Assembly: GCA_043816305.1 (NCBI GenBank)
Contig: JBDRHZ010000013.1
Coordinates: 1-54,252 of the forward strand
Reading direction: 5' to 3'
Source of the DNA: JAHIVN01 sp018816645
GTDB taxonomy: Bacteria; Patescibacteriota; Dojkabacteria; JAHIVN01
Length of the DNA: 54,252 nucleotides
The first letter of the stretch is position 1; the number at the start of each line of letters is the position of its first letter. Under the pieces are notes generated by a model. That model searched no databases. It saw only the letters and a list, made by a program, of their open reading frames with translations, and was not told the origin of the DNA. Both the position numbers and the translations under genes were made by a program. Positions 43,939-52,209 of this stretch are shown here, one piece after another.

Positions 43939-44034
43939 TAGCTTGATGGCTATATGGTTATATGGCCTTATGAGTGGATGAGTGGATAGTTGGATAGCTA
44001 GATAGTTGAACAGCTAGACTGACGGGTAGGTTGA
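43939..44034. repeat. Degenerate octamer tandem array, 12 units
   Basis: Twelve consecutive 8-bp units in one register: TAGCTTGA, TGGCTATA, TGGTTATA, TGGCCTTA, TGAGTGGA, TGAGTGGA, TAGTTGGA, TAGCTAGA, TAGTTGAA, CAGCTAGA, CTGACGGG, TAGGTTGA. The loose consensus is TRGYTRGA. It lies in the 215-bp gap between the Elp3 start and the next minus-strand gene. No open frame is conserved. Confidence 0.75.
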
Positions 44035-44073
44035 TCACTAAATTACAGAAGAAATCTCCAATCAAAGAAGTAT

Positions 44074-44101
44074 CTGTTTGCTGTTTGCTGTTTGCTGTTT
44101 G
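44074..44101. repeat. Heptamer tandem repeat (CTGTTTG) x4
   Basis: Four exact copies of CTGTTTG, 39 bp after the octamer array in the same gap. Confidence 0.9.
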
Positions 44102-44108
44102 CTCTCCT

Positions 44109-44393
44109 CTAAACTCTTGAAACATACTCCTTCTTTTCAGTCTGGGGTTTCTTTTTCAAATTCTTCCACCAGTCACAGGAATGAATGCTCTGAATTTCTC
44201 TGAGTAATCTCTTGGCTGAATCCGTTTGTAATACTTCTGCTATTCGGTCCATCCAGACTTGTGCTTTAGAATGGCCTTTATCCAGATATTCCTTTGCTTC
44301 CAAAGCTAGTTCTAATTGAAGACTTGACTTCAGGCGGATAATCATAATAGTTCGAAGCGACTTTATGTCTGTCGCATTTTCTCCCCTGGTCAT
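44109..44393 (-). CDS. Hypothetical small helical protein
   Basis: A 94-residue, mostly helical, basic protein (MTRGENATDIKSLRTI start) with a KGHSKAQVWMDRIAEVL helix and a Trp-Trp pair followed by a Lys-rich tail. The family is not recognised. It is divergent from the asparagine-synthetase-like gene, across an 89-bp gap holding a perfect 32-bp palindrome that could act as an operator for either gene. Confidence 0.55.
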   Translation of the reverse strand: MTRGENATDIKSLRTIMIIRLKSSLQLELALEAKEYLDKGHSKAQVWMDRIAEVLQTDSAKRLLREIQSIHSCDWWKNLKKKPQTEKKEYVSRV

Positions 44394-44416
44394 TATCTAC
44401 CTGATGACGTCACTCT

Positions 44417-44448
44417 TTGTCTGGACTTGATTAATCAAGTCCAGACAA
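44417..44448. repeat. Perfect 32-bp palindrome in a divergent promoter region
   Basis: Each 16-bp arm starts TTGTCTGGACTTGATT and the other arm is its exact reverse complement. It is flanked on the left by TGACGTCA, another palindrome (about 44405-44412). Bases 44418-44442 match 22 of 25 bases of the hairpin inside the T-box leader (13337-13361). It could be a regulator-binding site or a mobile palindromic repeat. Confidence 0.85.
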
Positions 44449-44482
44449 GTATGCTATTAGTTATTAGCAATTTACTTCCGAA

Positions 44483-45235
44483 ATGGATCAAGCAATAAGT
44501 AAAACAAAAGAATTGCTTATCGAGATAATCTCAACCTCACTTCAAAATGTTTCTGAACTAGCTATCCCTTTCTCCGGAAGTCTAGACAGTTCACTTGTTG
44601 CATTCTTGGCCAAGAAACACTCAAAGTCAAAAATAACTCTATACACAATCGGTTTTGAGAATTGCTATGATTTCAAGATCAGTTCAAAGGCTCATAAGCT
44701 CATAGACCTAGATCACAAGAGACTAATTTTAAGTGGTGCAATGCTTGAATCCGGCCTTGAAGAGTATTTTAATCTGACAAACGATACTGATAAAGTTTCG
44801 ATTTCCTACACTCTCCCCTTCTTCATTCTTTTAAAAAATATCCGGGAGAAAGTAGTTATGAGTGGGCATGGAGCTGATACTTTATTTGGCGGATTTCATA
44901 AATATCTTAAAACTAAAAACTTAAAACTCAAAGTTAAAAGTTGTTATGAAGAATTCATAGGTAACCTAAATGAAAGAGAACTAAAAATCGCAGAGCATTT
45001 CAATAAAAAGCTTCTGCTGCCCTTTGCTGACAAAGGTTTAGCTGAATACGTTCAATCGCTGCCTTCTAATTATCTAATAAATAAAGGTATTCGTAAATTT
45101 CTGCTAAGACAGGTGGCAGCAGAAGTCGGACTTCCGAGAGAACTTATACTACTTCCCAAAAAAGCTATACAGTACAGCACCGATACGATGAATCACCTGA
45201 GGAGGCTTGAGAGCTATCGAGCCTTAGACCTTTAA
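44483..45235 (+). CDS. Asparagine-synthetase-like ATP-pyrophosphatase without glutaminase domain
   Basis: A 250-residue protein matching the C-terminal synthetase domain of AsnB. The PP-loop is FSGSLDSSLVAF (about residues 28-39), a later MSGHGADTLFGGFHKYL segment matches the SGxGADExFGGY motif, and a KxFLRQ-like stretch near the C-terminus is also conserved. The N-terminal glutamine amidotransferase domain is absent, so ammonia would have to be the nitrogen source, or the enzyme adenylates another substrate. The C-terminus is shorter than in AsnB. It lies 39 bp upstream of fakA. Confidence 0.75.
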   Translation: MDQAISKTKELLIEIISTSLQNVSELAIPFSGSLDSSLVAFLAKKHSKSKITLYTIGFENCYDFKISSKAHKLIDLDHKRLILSGAMLESGLEEYFNLTNDTDKVSISYTLPFFILLKNIREKVVMSGHGADTLFGGFHKYLKTKNLKLKVKSCYEEFIGNLNERELKIAEHFNKKLLLPFADKGLAEYVQSLPSNYLINKGIRKFLLRQVAAEVGLPRELILLPKKAIQYSTDTMNHLRRLESYRALDL

Positions 45236-45258
45236 AACTTTCGCACCACTTTCCCCTC

Positions 45259-45267
45259 TGCTATAAT
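45259..45267 (+). promoter_or_regulatory. Extended -10 promoter of fakA, probably leaderless
   Basis: TGCTATAAT; the -10 box (45262-45267) ends 7 nt before the ATG at 45275, so transcription should start at or within a base or two of the start codon. Confidence 0.6.
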
Positions 45268-45274
45268 AACTGAC

Positions 45275-47116
45275 ATGATCACTGCAATCGACTCTGCAAA
45301 ACTGAAACAAATATTTGAATATGCCGAAGAACTCATCTCTTCGAAAGAAGAGCTTCTGAACAATCTCAATGTCTATCCTGTCCCAGATGGAGATACAGGA
45401 ACAAACCTGTCTCTCACCCTGAAAGAGGTAATTAAAGAAATCCAGAAATTGAACGACCCTTCTATTCAAAAACTCTGTAATGTGACTTCTGAAGCTAGCT
45501 TGATGGGTGCCCGAGGCAACAGCGGAGTAATTCTTTCTCAATTCATAGGAGGATTTTGTGAAGCTGTTGATAGCAATATTGATAAGAAAACATTGCTAAA
45601 AGCCTTTAAAAATGGTCAGAACGAAGCTTATAACAGCGTTTCAGAGCCAATCGAGGGAACCATTCTTACTATCATGAGATCCGCAACAGAAGAAATAGAA
45701 AAGCATCAATCGTACAATTCTCTTGAAAAAATCATTAAATCAGCACTCATCAAAGCCCAGAATACTCTCCATCTGACACCGGATATGCTTCCAAAATTGA
45801 AAGAAGCCGGGGTAGTAGATGCAGGAGGTGCTGGTTTTGTTTACTTTTTGGAATCTTTCTATCAGGCAGTCGGAGGCAAGGAGCTAGTCACTTCTACGTC
45901 ATCCGATGATTTTACCTCTCCCAAATTAGCACGTGTATGGGATGAAACTGTCGGTGTTTTCGGTTCAGGAGGTATCAGATCCATAATAGAGTTCAACATC
46001 AAGGTACTTAAGTACACATTCTCAAAACTGTGGTGGGTCATAAAGCAAGCTTTCCACATTTTAAAAGTTGGAAAAGATATTCTTTCATTTCGTAAGGCTT
46101 TGAAACTCTTCAGATCTCTTGGAACTCAGCTTAAATGGGAAAATATTAAGCGCGCTAACCTTTCTATTTTCAGCCTGCTGCAGGTCTGGCAAAAACCTCC
46201 AAAGGAGAGATATTGTTATGAGGCTATCTTGTCAGACGTCATCATGTCACCGGAAAACATAATGACAAAGCTTTCTGCTTTGGGAAGTTCTCTGATCGTT
46301 GCTCAAAAAGGAAAGTACACTAAAATTCATTTCCATCTTGAGAAAAAGAAAAACATAGAAAAAACACTTGAGCGAATTGGTGCAATCGAGAAGATGAAAA
46401 TCGATGACATACACAAACAACAAAAAGAATTTATCAATAGGAAACTACAAACAGAATCTATATCAACTGAAACAGCTGTAATCGCTGTCGTGAACAGCAA
46501 AAACTTCGAGAATATGTTTGAGAGCTTTGATGGTGTTCATACAGTACAGGGAGGCCCTACTATGAATCCAAGTATTGCTGACCTTACACAGCAAATTAAT
46601 TTTGTAAAATCTGACAACATAATTATTCTTCCAAACAATAAAAATATATTCATTGGTTCTCGAAAAGCTGCAGAGAAATCTATCAAGAATGTCACTGTAT
46701 TGGAAACCTTTGATCAGGCACAAGGTTTATCTGCACTGCTGAATTTTGATCCAAATTCTTCACTTGATACTAACAAGTCAGTTATCAGGGAAGGCTTGAA
46801 ACTTATTAAAACCTTTTCAGTCTCGAAGTCCATTAAAGATACTAAAACTGCAACAGTTGAAACTTTAAAAGACGAATTCTTCTCAATCTCATCTAATAAA
46901 ATAATAGCGAGCGGAAAAAGACTAGAGGAAGTTATAATCCAGAGCATCAAGTCCATAATCAAAAATGAACAGCTTATCACTGTTTATGCGGGATCTGATG
47001 CTCCCAAGAAGTCACTCGAACCTCTCGTGTCAAAGTTAAGTAAGCAATTTAGTATTGAAATACAGCTTCAAGAGGGAGGACAGCCTCACTATCACTTTAT
47101 TATTGCTATCGAATAG
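45275..47116 (+). CDS. fakA: Fatty acid kinase subunit A (DAK2/DegV-like fusion)
   Basis: A 613-residue FakA/YloV homologue. Residues 1-205 form the DhaL/DAK2 kinase domain with PDGDTGTN (37-44, metal and ATP site), MGARGNSGVILSQF (77-90) and EAGVVDAGGAGFVYF. The middle domain (about 240-400) is followed by a DegV-like C-terminal region starting near residue 400. FakA phosphorylates exogenous fatty acids held by FakB. Length (usual about 550) is slightly long because of a hydrophobic insert near 250-285. It is the first gene of a fakA-fakB-plsY operon and has its own extended -10 promoter. Confidence 0.9.
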   Translation: MITAIDSAKLKQIFEYAEELISSKEELLNNLNVYPVPDGDTGTNLSLTLKEVIKEIQKLNDPSIQKLCNVTSEASLMGARGNSGVILSQFIGGFCEAVDSNIDKKTLLKAFKNGQNEAYNSVSEPIEGTILTIMRSATEEIEKHQSYNSLEKIIKSALIKAQNTLHLTPDMLPKLKEAGVVDAGGAGFVYFLESFYQAVGGKELVTSTSSDDFTSPKLARVWDETVGVFGSGGIRSIIEFNIKVLKYTFSKLWWVIKQAFHILKVGKDILSFRKALKLFRSLGTQLKWENIKRANLSIFSLLQVWQKPPKERYCYEAILSDVIMSPENIMTKLSALGSSLIVAQKGKYTKIHFHLEKKKNIEKTLERIGAIEKMKIDDIHKQQKEFINRKLQTESISTETAVIAVVNSKNFENMFESFDGVHTVQGGPTMNPSIADLTQQINFVKSDNIIILPNNKNIFIGSRKAAEKSIKNVTVLETFDQAQGLSALLNFDPNSSLDTNKSVIREGLKLIKTFSVSKSIKDTKTATVETLKDEFFSISSNKIIASGKRLEEVIIQSIKSIIKNEQLITVYAGSDAPKKSLEPLVSKLSKQFSIEIQLQEGGQPHYHFIIAIE

Positions 47117-47192
47117 AAACCTATCAGATTTTCACTATTTGATATTTAACCTGATATCAGATAGACTTTTTTATCAATTTAGTAAACGAATT

Positions 47193-48062
47193 ATGTCAAA
47201 GGTAAAAATTATTACAGAAAGAATCTCATCGCTGTCTTTTGATTTCGCGAGTAAAAATGATATACATCTTATCCCAGCAAACGTAATTTACCAGGGCAAA
47301 ACAGTCAAAGAAGATACAGACGAAAAATGCGAACAATTTGTTCGCCAGTTGGAATCATTGGACGAAATTCCGAAAACTGCAGTCATATCTCCTGCAGAAA
47401 TGAAGCAGCACTTTCTTGAAGCAACCAAGAACACTGACCAGGCAATCTATATAAGTGCTTCTTCAAAACTTTCTAGTATTCACAGCCTAGGTTTGCAAAC
47501 AGCTAAAAGTTTGAGCAGCACTGGTAAGGAAATAAGAGTATTTGATTCAGAGATACTGGTATCGATGGAAGGTCTGATGGCGTATGAAAGCAGCAAGTTA
47601 TCAAGAGAAGGGAAAAGTATCGATGAGATATGGAAATTTCTTGAAAGAACACGTGATCAACGGCTTATTGATGAATACGGCGTAATCGGTACCTTGAAGT
47701 ACTTAGAGAAGGGAGGCAGAATCGGAAAGGCAAAAGCCTGGCTTGGAGGCCTTCTTTCATTCAAACCTGTTATTACTCACATGAACGGAACATTAGAGCC
47801 TATCTCCAAAGTAAGGACTTATGCACAGGGAATTGCAGTAGTCATCAAAAAAATCCGGGAACAAATCGATAGAGTCAAACCTTCAAAGATTAAGGTTATG
47901 TACGATTACGGAACGACCAAGGATTATATAAAATCTGAGGTCGACCCTGTCATCCAAAAAGAATTTAGCCCGGAAGTAATGTCTTATAACCAGATCTCCA
48001 TGACAGTTGCCTGCCATTTCGGACCTGAAGTCTGGGGCGTAGCTTTTTATATGGAAAAGTAA
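47193..48062 (+). CDS. fakB: DegV-family fatty-acid-binding protein (FakB)
   Basis: A 289-residue DegV protein. The start MSKVKIITERISSLSFDF corresponds to the first strand and the SDSxxDL region; IYISASSKLSSIH is the conserved fatty-acid-carboxylate-binding segment, and GTLKYLEKGGRIGKA is a family hallmark. DegV/FakB proteins carry a fatty acid to FakA for phosphorylation. The frame opens as early as 47055, overlapping fakA by 62 bases, but that extension is low-complexity and out of family, so I choose ATG 47193. Confidence 0.92.
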   Translation: MSKVKIITERISSLSFDFASKNDIHLIPANVIYQGKTVKEDTDEKCEQFVRQLESLDEIPKTAVISPAEMKQHFLEATKNTDQAIYISASSKLSSIHSLGLQTAKSLSSTGKEIRVFDSEILVSMEGLMAYESSKLSREGKSIDEIWKFLERTRDQRLIDEYGVIGTLKYLEKGGRIGKAKAWLGGLLSFKPVITHMNGTLEPISKVRTYAQGIAVVIKKIREQIDRVKPSKIKVMYDYGTTKDYIKSEVDPVIQKEFSPEVMSYNQISMTVACHFGPEVWGVAFYMEK

Positions 48063-48071
48063 TAGAAAGAT

Positions 48072-48731
48072 ATGAACTCAACATTGATCGGTATTTGTCT
48101 GTTAGTAGCTAATTATCTTATTGGCTCTATTTCTTCTGCGGTAATCATCACTAGACTTGTGAAGAAACAAGACATCCGTGAAATCGGAGACAGAAAGGCC
48201 GGAGGATCAAATGTCATCAAAAATGTCGGCCTGATCTGGGGACTTTTGGTTGGAGCTTTTGATATCATAAAGGGCGTTCCATTGCTTATACTCGCACGAA
48301 ACCTTGATATTGATGAGAGCTGGCTTTCATTCATTGCTATAGCTGCAGTCATAGGCCATAACTGGCCGTTATATTTCAATTTTGCTGGAGGAAGAGGTAT
48401 CGCTACAATTATTGGAACAATTCTTTATCTCACACCGTCAGGTGCGCTGATCCCATTGATTATTTTCGCTTTTTCAATTATTCCTGCTTTGATAAAACAA
48501 CTCAAGAATTTCAAACCTGTAAGCTCACCTATACTTACACTAATCGCCCTTGCAGTTTATATCTTTATGACCTTTCAAACCGATGAAAAGGCATTTCAGT
48601 TATATTCTGTATTAATTTTGGTGCTAGTGCTTTTTAGGCGCATCACTGCAAGGATTAAAGAGTACAGAAACAATTCTCTTCATAAGCTTTTGCTCTCAAG
48701 ATTACTTTTTGATAATGACTATTCTTTGTAA
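48072..48731 (+). CDS. plsY: Acyl-phosphate:glycerol-3-phosphate acyltransferase
   Basis: A 219-residue membrane protein of the PlsY family with about five to six transmembrane helices. The conserved cytosolic motifs are recognisable: LIGSISSAVIITRLVKKQDIRE start, GDRKAGGSNVIKNVG (GSxN region), and GHNWPLYFNFAGGRGIAT (the GHxFP...GGKGVAT motif with Arg for Lys). It transfers the acyl group from acyl-phosphate made by FakAB to glycerol-3-phosphate, the first step of phospholipid synthesis. It lies 9 bp after fakB. Confidence 0.92.
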   Translation: MNSTLIGICLLVANYLIGSISSAVIITRLVKKQDIREIGDRKAGGSNVIKNVGLIWGLLVGAFDIIKGVPLLILARNLDIDESWLSFIAIAAVIGHNWPLYFNFAGGRGIATIIGTILYLTPSGALIPLIIFAFSIIPALIKQLKNFKPVSSPILTLIALAVYIFMTFQTDEKAFQLYSVLILVLVLFRRITARIKEYRNNSLHKLLLSRLLFDNDYSL

Positions 48732-48733
48732 CC

Positions 48734-49180
48734 ATGAGTGAATCTTTCAAACCAATAATACTTGTAGATAGAGATAATATGGGTGCACTTTCTATATGGC
48801 TCAGATCAAAAGCCGGCAGAGCCTGTACACAAGTTCGAAAAGGAGTTGAAGATTGGGTAGTTACCTCTGATAGTGTTACCGGTGAATCATCTAATCGTAT
48901 CCCTTGGATTCTATTTCACAACGAAAACAAGGATATCTATTACCTGCTAGTTTCTCCTGACAATATAGAAGAAAGCAATCTTAACGCCTTGCAACAACAG
49001 ATACTGAAGAAACTATCATCGATCATAGAACAGGCAAAAGTAAAAATTTTATTTAGACATTTTACAGAATCAGATCTATATCCCAGTGAAGCATTTCTAC
49101 AAAGAGGTCATCTAGGTCCAATAATACCTGGCCAGAACTGGCCTGTCAGATCATCGAAAGGGTATGTTATCAAAAAGTGA
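48734..49180 (+). CDS. Hypothetical protein
   Basis: A 148-residue soluble protein beginning MSESFKPIILVDRDNMG. There is no signal peptide. The first third is beta-rich, the middle is helical (ALQQQILKKLSSIIEQAKVKIL), and the C-terminus ends in RSSKGYVIKK. No family is recognised. It starts 2 bp after plsY and so is probably in the same transcript, but its sequence gives no link to lipids. Confidence 0.6.
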   Translation: MSESFKPIILVDRDNMGALSIWLRSKAGRACTQVRKGVEDWVVTSDSVTGESSNRIPWILFHNENKDIYYLLVSPDNIEESNLNALQQQILKKLSSIIEQAKVKILFRHFTESDLYPSEAFLQRGHLGPIIPGQNWPVRSSKGYVIKK

Positions 49181-49378
49181 GCTGTACCTGAACTGACCTT
49201 GCCTTTATGGTAGACCTATTCTATGCCTGCCTATTTTAATGTCTGCTACCTAACTGTCTCCTATTCGAATCTTATTTTTAATTTGCTTCAACACTCTTTT
49301 CAGAACTCAAAATACCCCCTTTTCAAACTTATAATAATCTGCTATATTGAATATATAACTTTTATACTTTTCATAACA

Positions 49379-49645
49379 ATGTCCACAAAAGATAATCTAC
49401 CCTCGCTAAATGATTTTCTCAGTTATGCACGGGATACAGTAACAACTATAAAAGGAGAACTCCTGATAGAAACTGTCACTGGCAATCGGAAGCTAAACTA
49501 TGCCTTAACCAAAAGGAATATATTAGCTATTGACACTTCTGGTCTTTCTGATAAAGATATCTCCAGAGCTTTAGACGAACTCTTTAAACTTCCAGAAATT
49601 CCACAAAGCTCAATGGTTATGCATCTCAAAATTGATATTTCCTAA
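49379..49645 (+). CDS. Hypothetical small protein
   Basis: An 88-residue protein starting MSTKDNLPSLNDFLSYARD, with mixed alpha/beta content and no recognised family. The frame opens at 49223, but the extra 52 residues are hydrophobic low-complexity and include AT-rich promoter-like sequence (TATAAT near 49330), so ATG 49379 is preferred. The 198-bp gap upstream holds nothing else I can identify. Confidence 0.5.
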   Translation: MSTKDNLPSLNDFLSYARDTVTTIKGELLIETVTGNRKLNYALTKRNILAIDTSGLSDKDISRALDELFKLPEIPQSSMVMHLKIDIS

Positions 49646-49695
49646 CCAACTCTTTTGTGCATTAATAAAAGCGTGCACTCTTAAACTTTATCCGA

Positions 49696-49701
49696 TATAA
49701 T
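49696..49701 (+). promoter_or_regulatory. -10 box of mfd, probably leaderless
   Basis: TATAAT ends 6 nt before the GTG start at 49708. No Shine-Dalgarno sequence can fit between, so a leaderless mRNA is likely. Confidence 0.55.
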
Positions 49702-49707
49702 CCCAGA

Positions 49708-52209
49708 GTGTCACAAATCAGGTACATTACTCAGAGTACTGAGTATCAAAACCTAAGAAAAGTTTTAAGTACCCCTTCAAAAACTCAAAAAGGCAGGATC
49801 TTCACGCTTGTCGGAACCACCATCGATACACAGGATATTCTACTCGACCTGCTTGCAAAAGACCTAGACATAGCAATCGTCTACTCAACCCACAGCAACA
49901 CAAATATACAAAGGTACTTGGAAAGTCTGCAATCTCTATCCAAACCATCATTTACACGATTAAAAAAAATATTAGAGAAGTTTTCTTTTAAACGTGCCGA
50001 CAAGGTTACATCCCCATCTTTCTACTCACTGCGCGGAGATACGATTACTTTCTGGCCTTCTGTTTATAAACACCCTCTGAGAGCAAGTTTCTGGGGTGAA
50101 GACCTGGAACAGATTCTCCTAATCGACGAAATATACAATTCCAAGCTCCTGGTCATCAAAGAGTTCTGTCTGAGTAATGAATCTTATCTTGAAGATGATA
50201 TCGAAAGACAGTCAATTGGAATTGAAAATCCTTCTGCCAAAATTTCACCACACCTGATATCATTTGATACAAAACTTACAAGTGCCAGAAAAAACATCTA
50301 TGACTTTGGTTTTTCTTATCCGCCTCTCTTCTTCAACAAACTAAACATCTTTGCAAAGCATATACAATCACTAACGGGCTGGAAAATAGAGATTTCTACA
50401 ATTCACAAAGATATGATCCCAAGAGAGCTAAGACATTTGATAACAGCTGAGAAATATAAATCTGGGTTCTCAAGCAGCAAGCTTCAGATAGCTACTTACA
50501 CTGATAGAGAACTATTTGGTACTTTGTATATATCACAGGAAAAAGCCAAATCACTGAAAAAAGTAAATAAGTACCTTGCACAGCTTGAAGGAGAGGTTGG
50601 GGTCGGTAATTATGTAGTGCATGAAGACTACGGTATAGCAGTTTATAAAGGATTCGAGCAAAGAGAAGTCCTAGGCAAAGTCGTAGACTATCTAATCCTA
50701 GAATATGCCCAAAACGATCGCCTAGCAGTCCCAATCACACAAATCCACAAGTTAACGAAGTATATTGGGACTGACTCAAAACCACCCAAGATAACTCGTC
50801 TTGGAAAGACAAATTGGAAAACTCTAAAGAGCAAAGTAAAAAAGAAAGTAACGATTTTAGCCCGTGATCTGCTTAGACATTATGCTGAAGCTGAACTGGC
50901 TGAAGGCGACAGATATCAGGAACATGAATGGGAAGATAAATTTGCACATGAGTTTGAATTTGAGGAAACTGAAGATCAGATGTCGGCTATAAAAGACATT
51001 CTTCTAGATCTTTCTTCTCCAAAACCTATGAATAGGATACTTGTTGGAGATGTAGGTTTTGGTAAAACAGAGGTCGCTATTCGAGGAGCTTTTCGAACTT
51101 TGTTAAATGGGAAACAAGTTGCTGTACTCTGTCCTACAACGATTTTAGTATCGCAACATTATTCCGTCCTCAAACACAGGTTCAGAAATTATCCGGTGTC
51201 GATAAGAGCGTTATCACGTTTCGGATCAAAGTCAGAAAATTCAGGTATCGTAAACAGGTTGAAACTAGGACAAGTCGATATAGTAATTGGAACACACAGA
51301 CTTCTTTCAAATGACATCAAGTTCAAAGAACTTGGATTTCTAGTCATAGACGAAGAACAGCGGTTTGGAGTAGCACAGAAAGAGAAAATCAAGAAAATAG
51401 CATATAACTGTAATGTATTGTCCATGTCTGCTACCCCTATACCCAGAACACTGAGTATGGCTCTTTCAAGTCTTCGTGATATCAGTATCATTACAACTGC
51501 ACCTCCTGGAAGGAAGGGCGTTCAGACAAAGGCCGATTTGCTTGACTGGAACAAGATAGCTCACGCGATCCAGAACGAATATGAGCGTGGAGGACAGGTA
51601 TATTTCCTTCACAATGAGGTCAGAACTATTGAATCTGTAAAAGCTAAGCTTGAAGGCATCCTTCCGAATATTCGATTCAAGATAGCACATGGCCAGATGC
51701 ATCCATCAACTCTTGAAAAAGTTATGAGGGATTTTTACGCACATAGATACGATTGTCTAATTTGTACAACTATAATCGAAAATGGGATTGACATCCCAAA
51801 CGTAAATACTATCATCATAAATAAAGCCCAAAACTTTGGACTGTCACAGCTGTATCAGCTGAGAGGAAGAGTAGGAAGAAGCAATCGGCAGGCTTATTGT
51901 TATCTGTTTTATAGTGTAAAAAACCTGCTCATGGATTCTCCTCAACTCAAGGATTTGTCCTCACAGAGTAAAATTCTTCCATTTGAGAAAGCAAGAGCGC
52001 GTCTTGAGGCAATACTGGACTCTCAAGAGGTCGGCTCAGGTTTCAAAGTAGCAAGCAGGGATCTGGAAATAAGAGGTGCAGGCTGTCTTTTAGGCCGGGA
52101 ACAACATGGAAATATCTCACTTATAGGGCTTGGGTTATTTACACAATTGCTCTCGGATGAAGTAGAGAAAATTAGACTCAGCAGCCAGCCGAATCCCTTC
52201 AAGAGCTAG
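49708..52209 (+). CDS. mfd: Transcription-repair coupling factor, shortened
   Basis: An 833-residue Mfd homologue with a GTG start. The RNA-polymerase-interaction (CarD-like) domain is at about 290-350 (GEVGVGNYVVHEDYGIA). The RecG-like translocase follows with Walker A GDVGFGKTE (447-455), DEEQRFG (548-554), SATPIPRTL (574-582) and LRGRVGRS (718-725). Typical Mfd has about 1150 residues; here the UvrB-like N-terminal part is reduced to about 280 poorly conserved residues, and the protein ends near residue 833 with no C-terminal D7 domain. It should push stalled polymerase, but UvrA recruitment may be altered. The stop overlaps the convergent gene's stop at CTAG. Confidence 0.92.
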   Translation: MSQIRYITQSTEYQNLRKVLSTPSKTQKGRIFTLVGTTIDTQDILLDLLAKDLDIAIVYSTHSNTNIQRYLESLQSLSKPSFTRLKKILEKFSFKRADKVTSPSFYSLRGDTITFWPSVYKHPLRASFWGEDLEQILLIDEIYNSKLLVIKEFCLSNESYLEDDIERQSIGIENPSAKISPHLISFDTKLTSARKNIYDFGFSYPPLFFNKLNIFAKHIQSLTGWKIEISTIHKDMIPRELRHLITAEKYKSGFSSSKLQIATYTDRELFGTLYISQEKAKSLKKVNKYLAQLEGEVGVGNYVVHEDYGIAVYKGFEQREVLGKVVDYLILEYAQNDRLAVPITQIHKLTKYIGTDSKPPKITRLGKTNWKTLKSKVKKKVTILARDLLRHYAEAELAEGDRYQEHEWEDKFAHEFEFEETEDQMSAIKDILLDLSSPKPMNRILVGDVGFGKTEVAIRGAFRTLLNGKQVAVLCPTTILVSQHYSVLKHRFRNYPVSIRALSRFGSKSENSGIVNRLKLGQVDIVIGTHRLLSNDIKFKELGFLVIDEEQRFGVAQKEKIKKIAYNCNVLSMSATPIPRTLSMALSSLRDISIITTAPPGRKGVQTKADLLDWNKIAHAIQNEYERGGQVYFLHNEVRTIESVKAKLEGILPNIRFKIAHGQMHPSTLEKVMRDFYAHRYDCLICTTIIENGIDIPNVNTIIINKAQNFGLSQLYQLRGRVGRSNRQAYCYLFYSVKNLLMDSPQLKDLSSQSKILPFEKARARLEAILDSQEVGSGFKVASRDLEIRGAGCLLGREQHGNISLIGLGLFTQLLSDEVEKIRLSSQPNPFKS

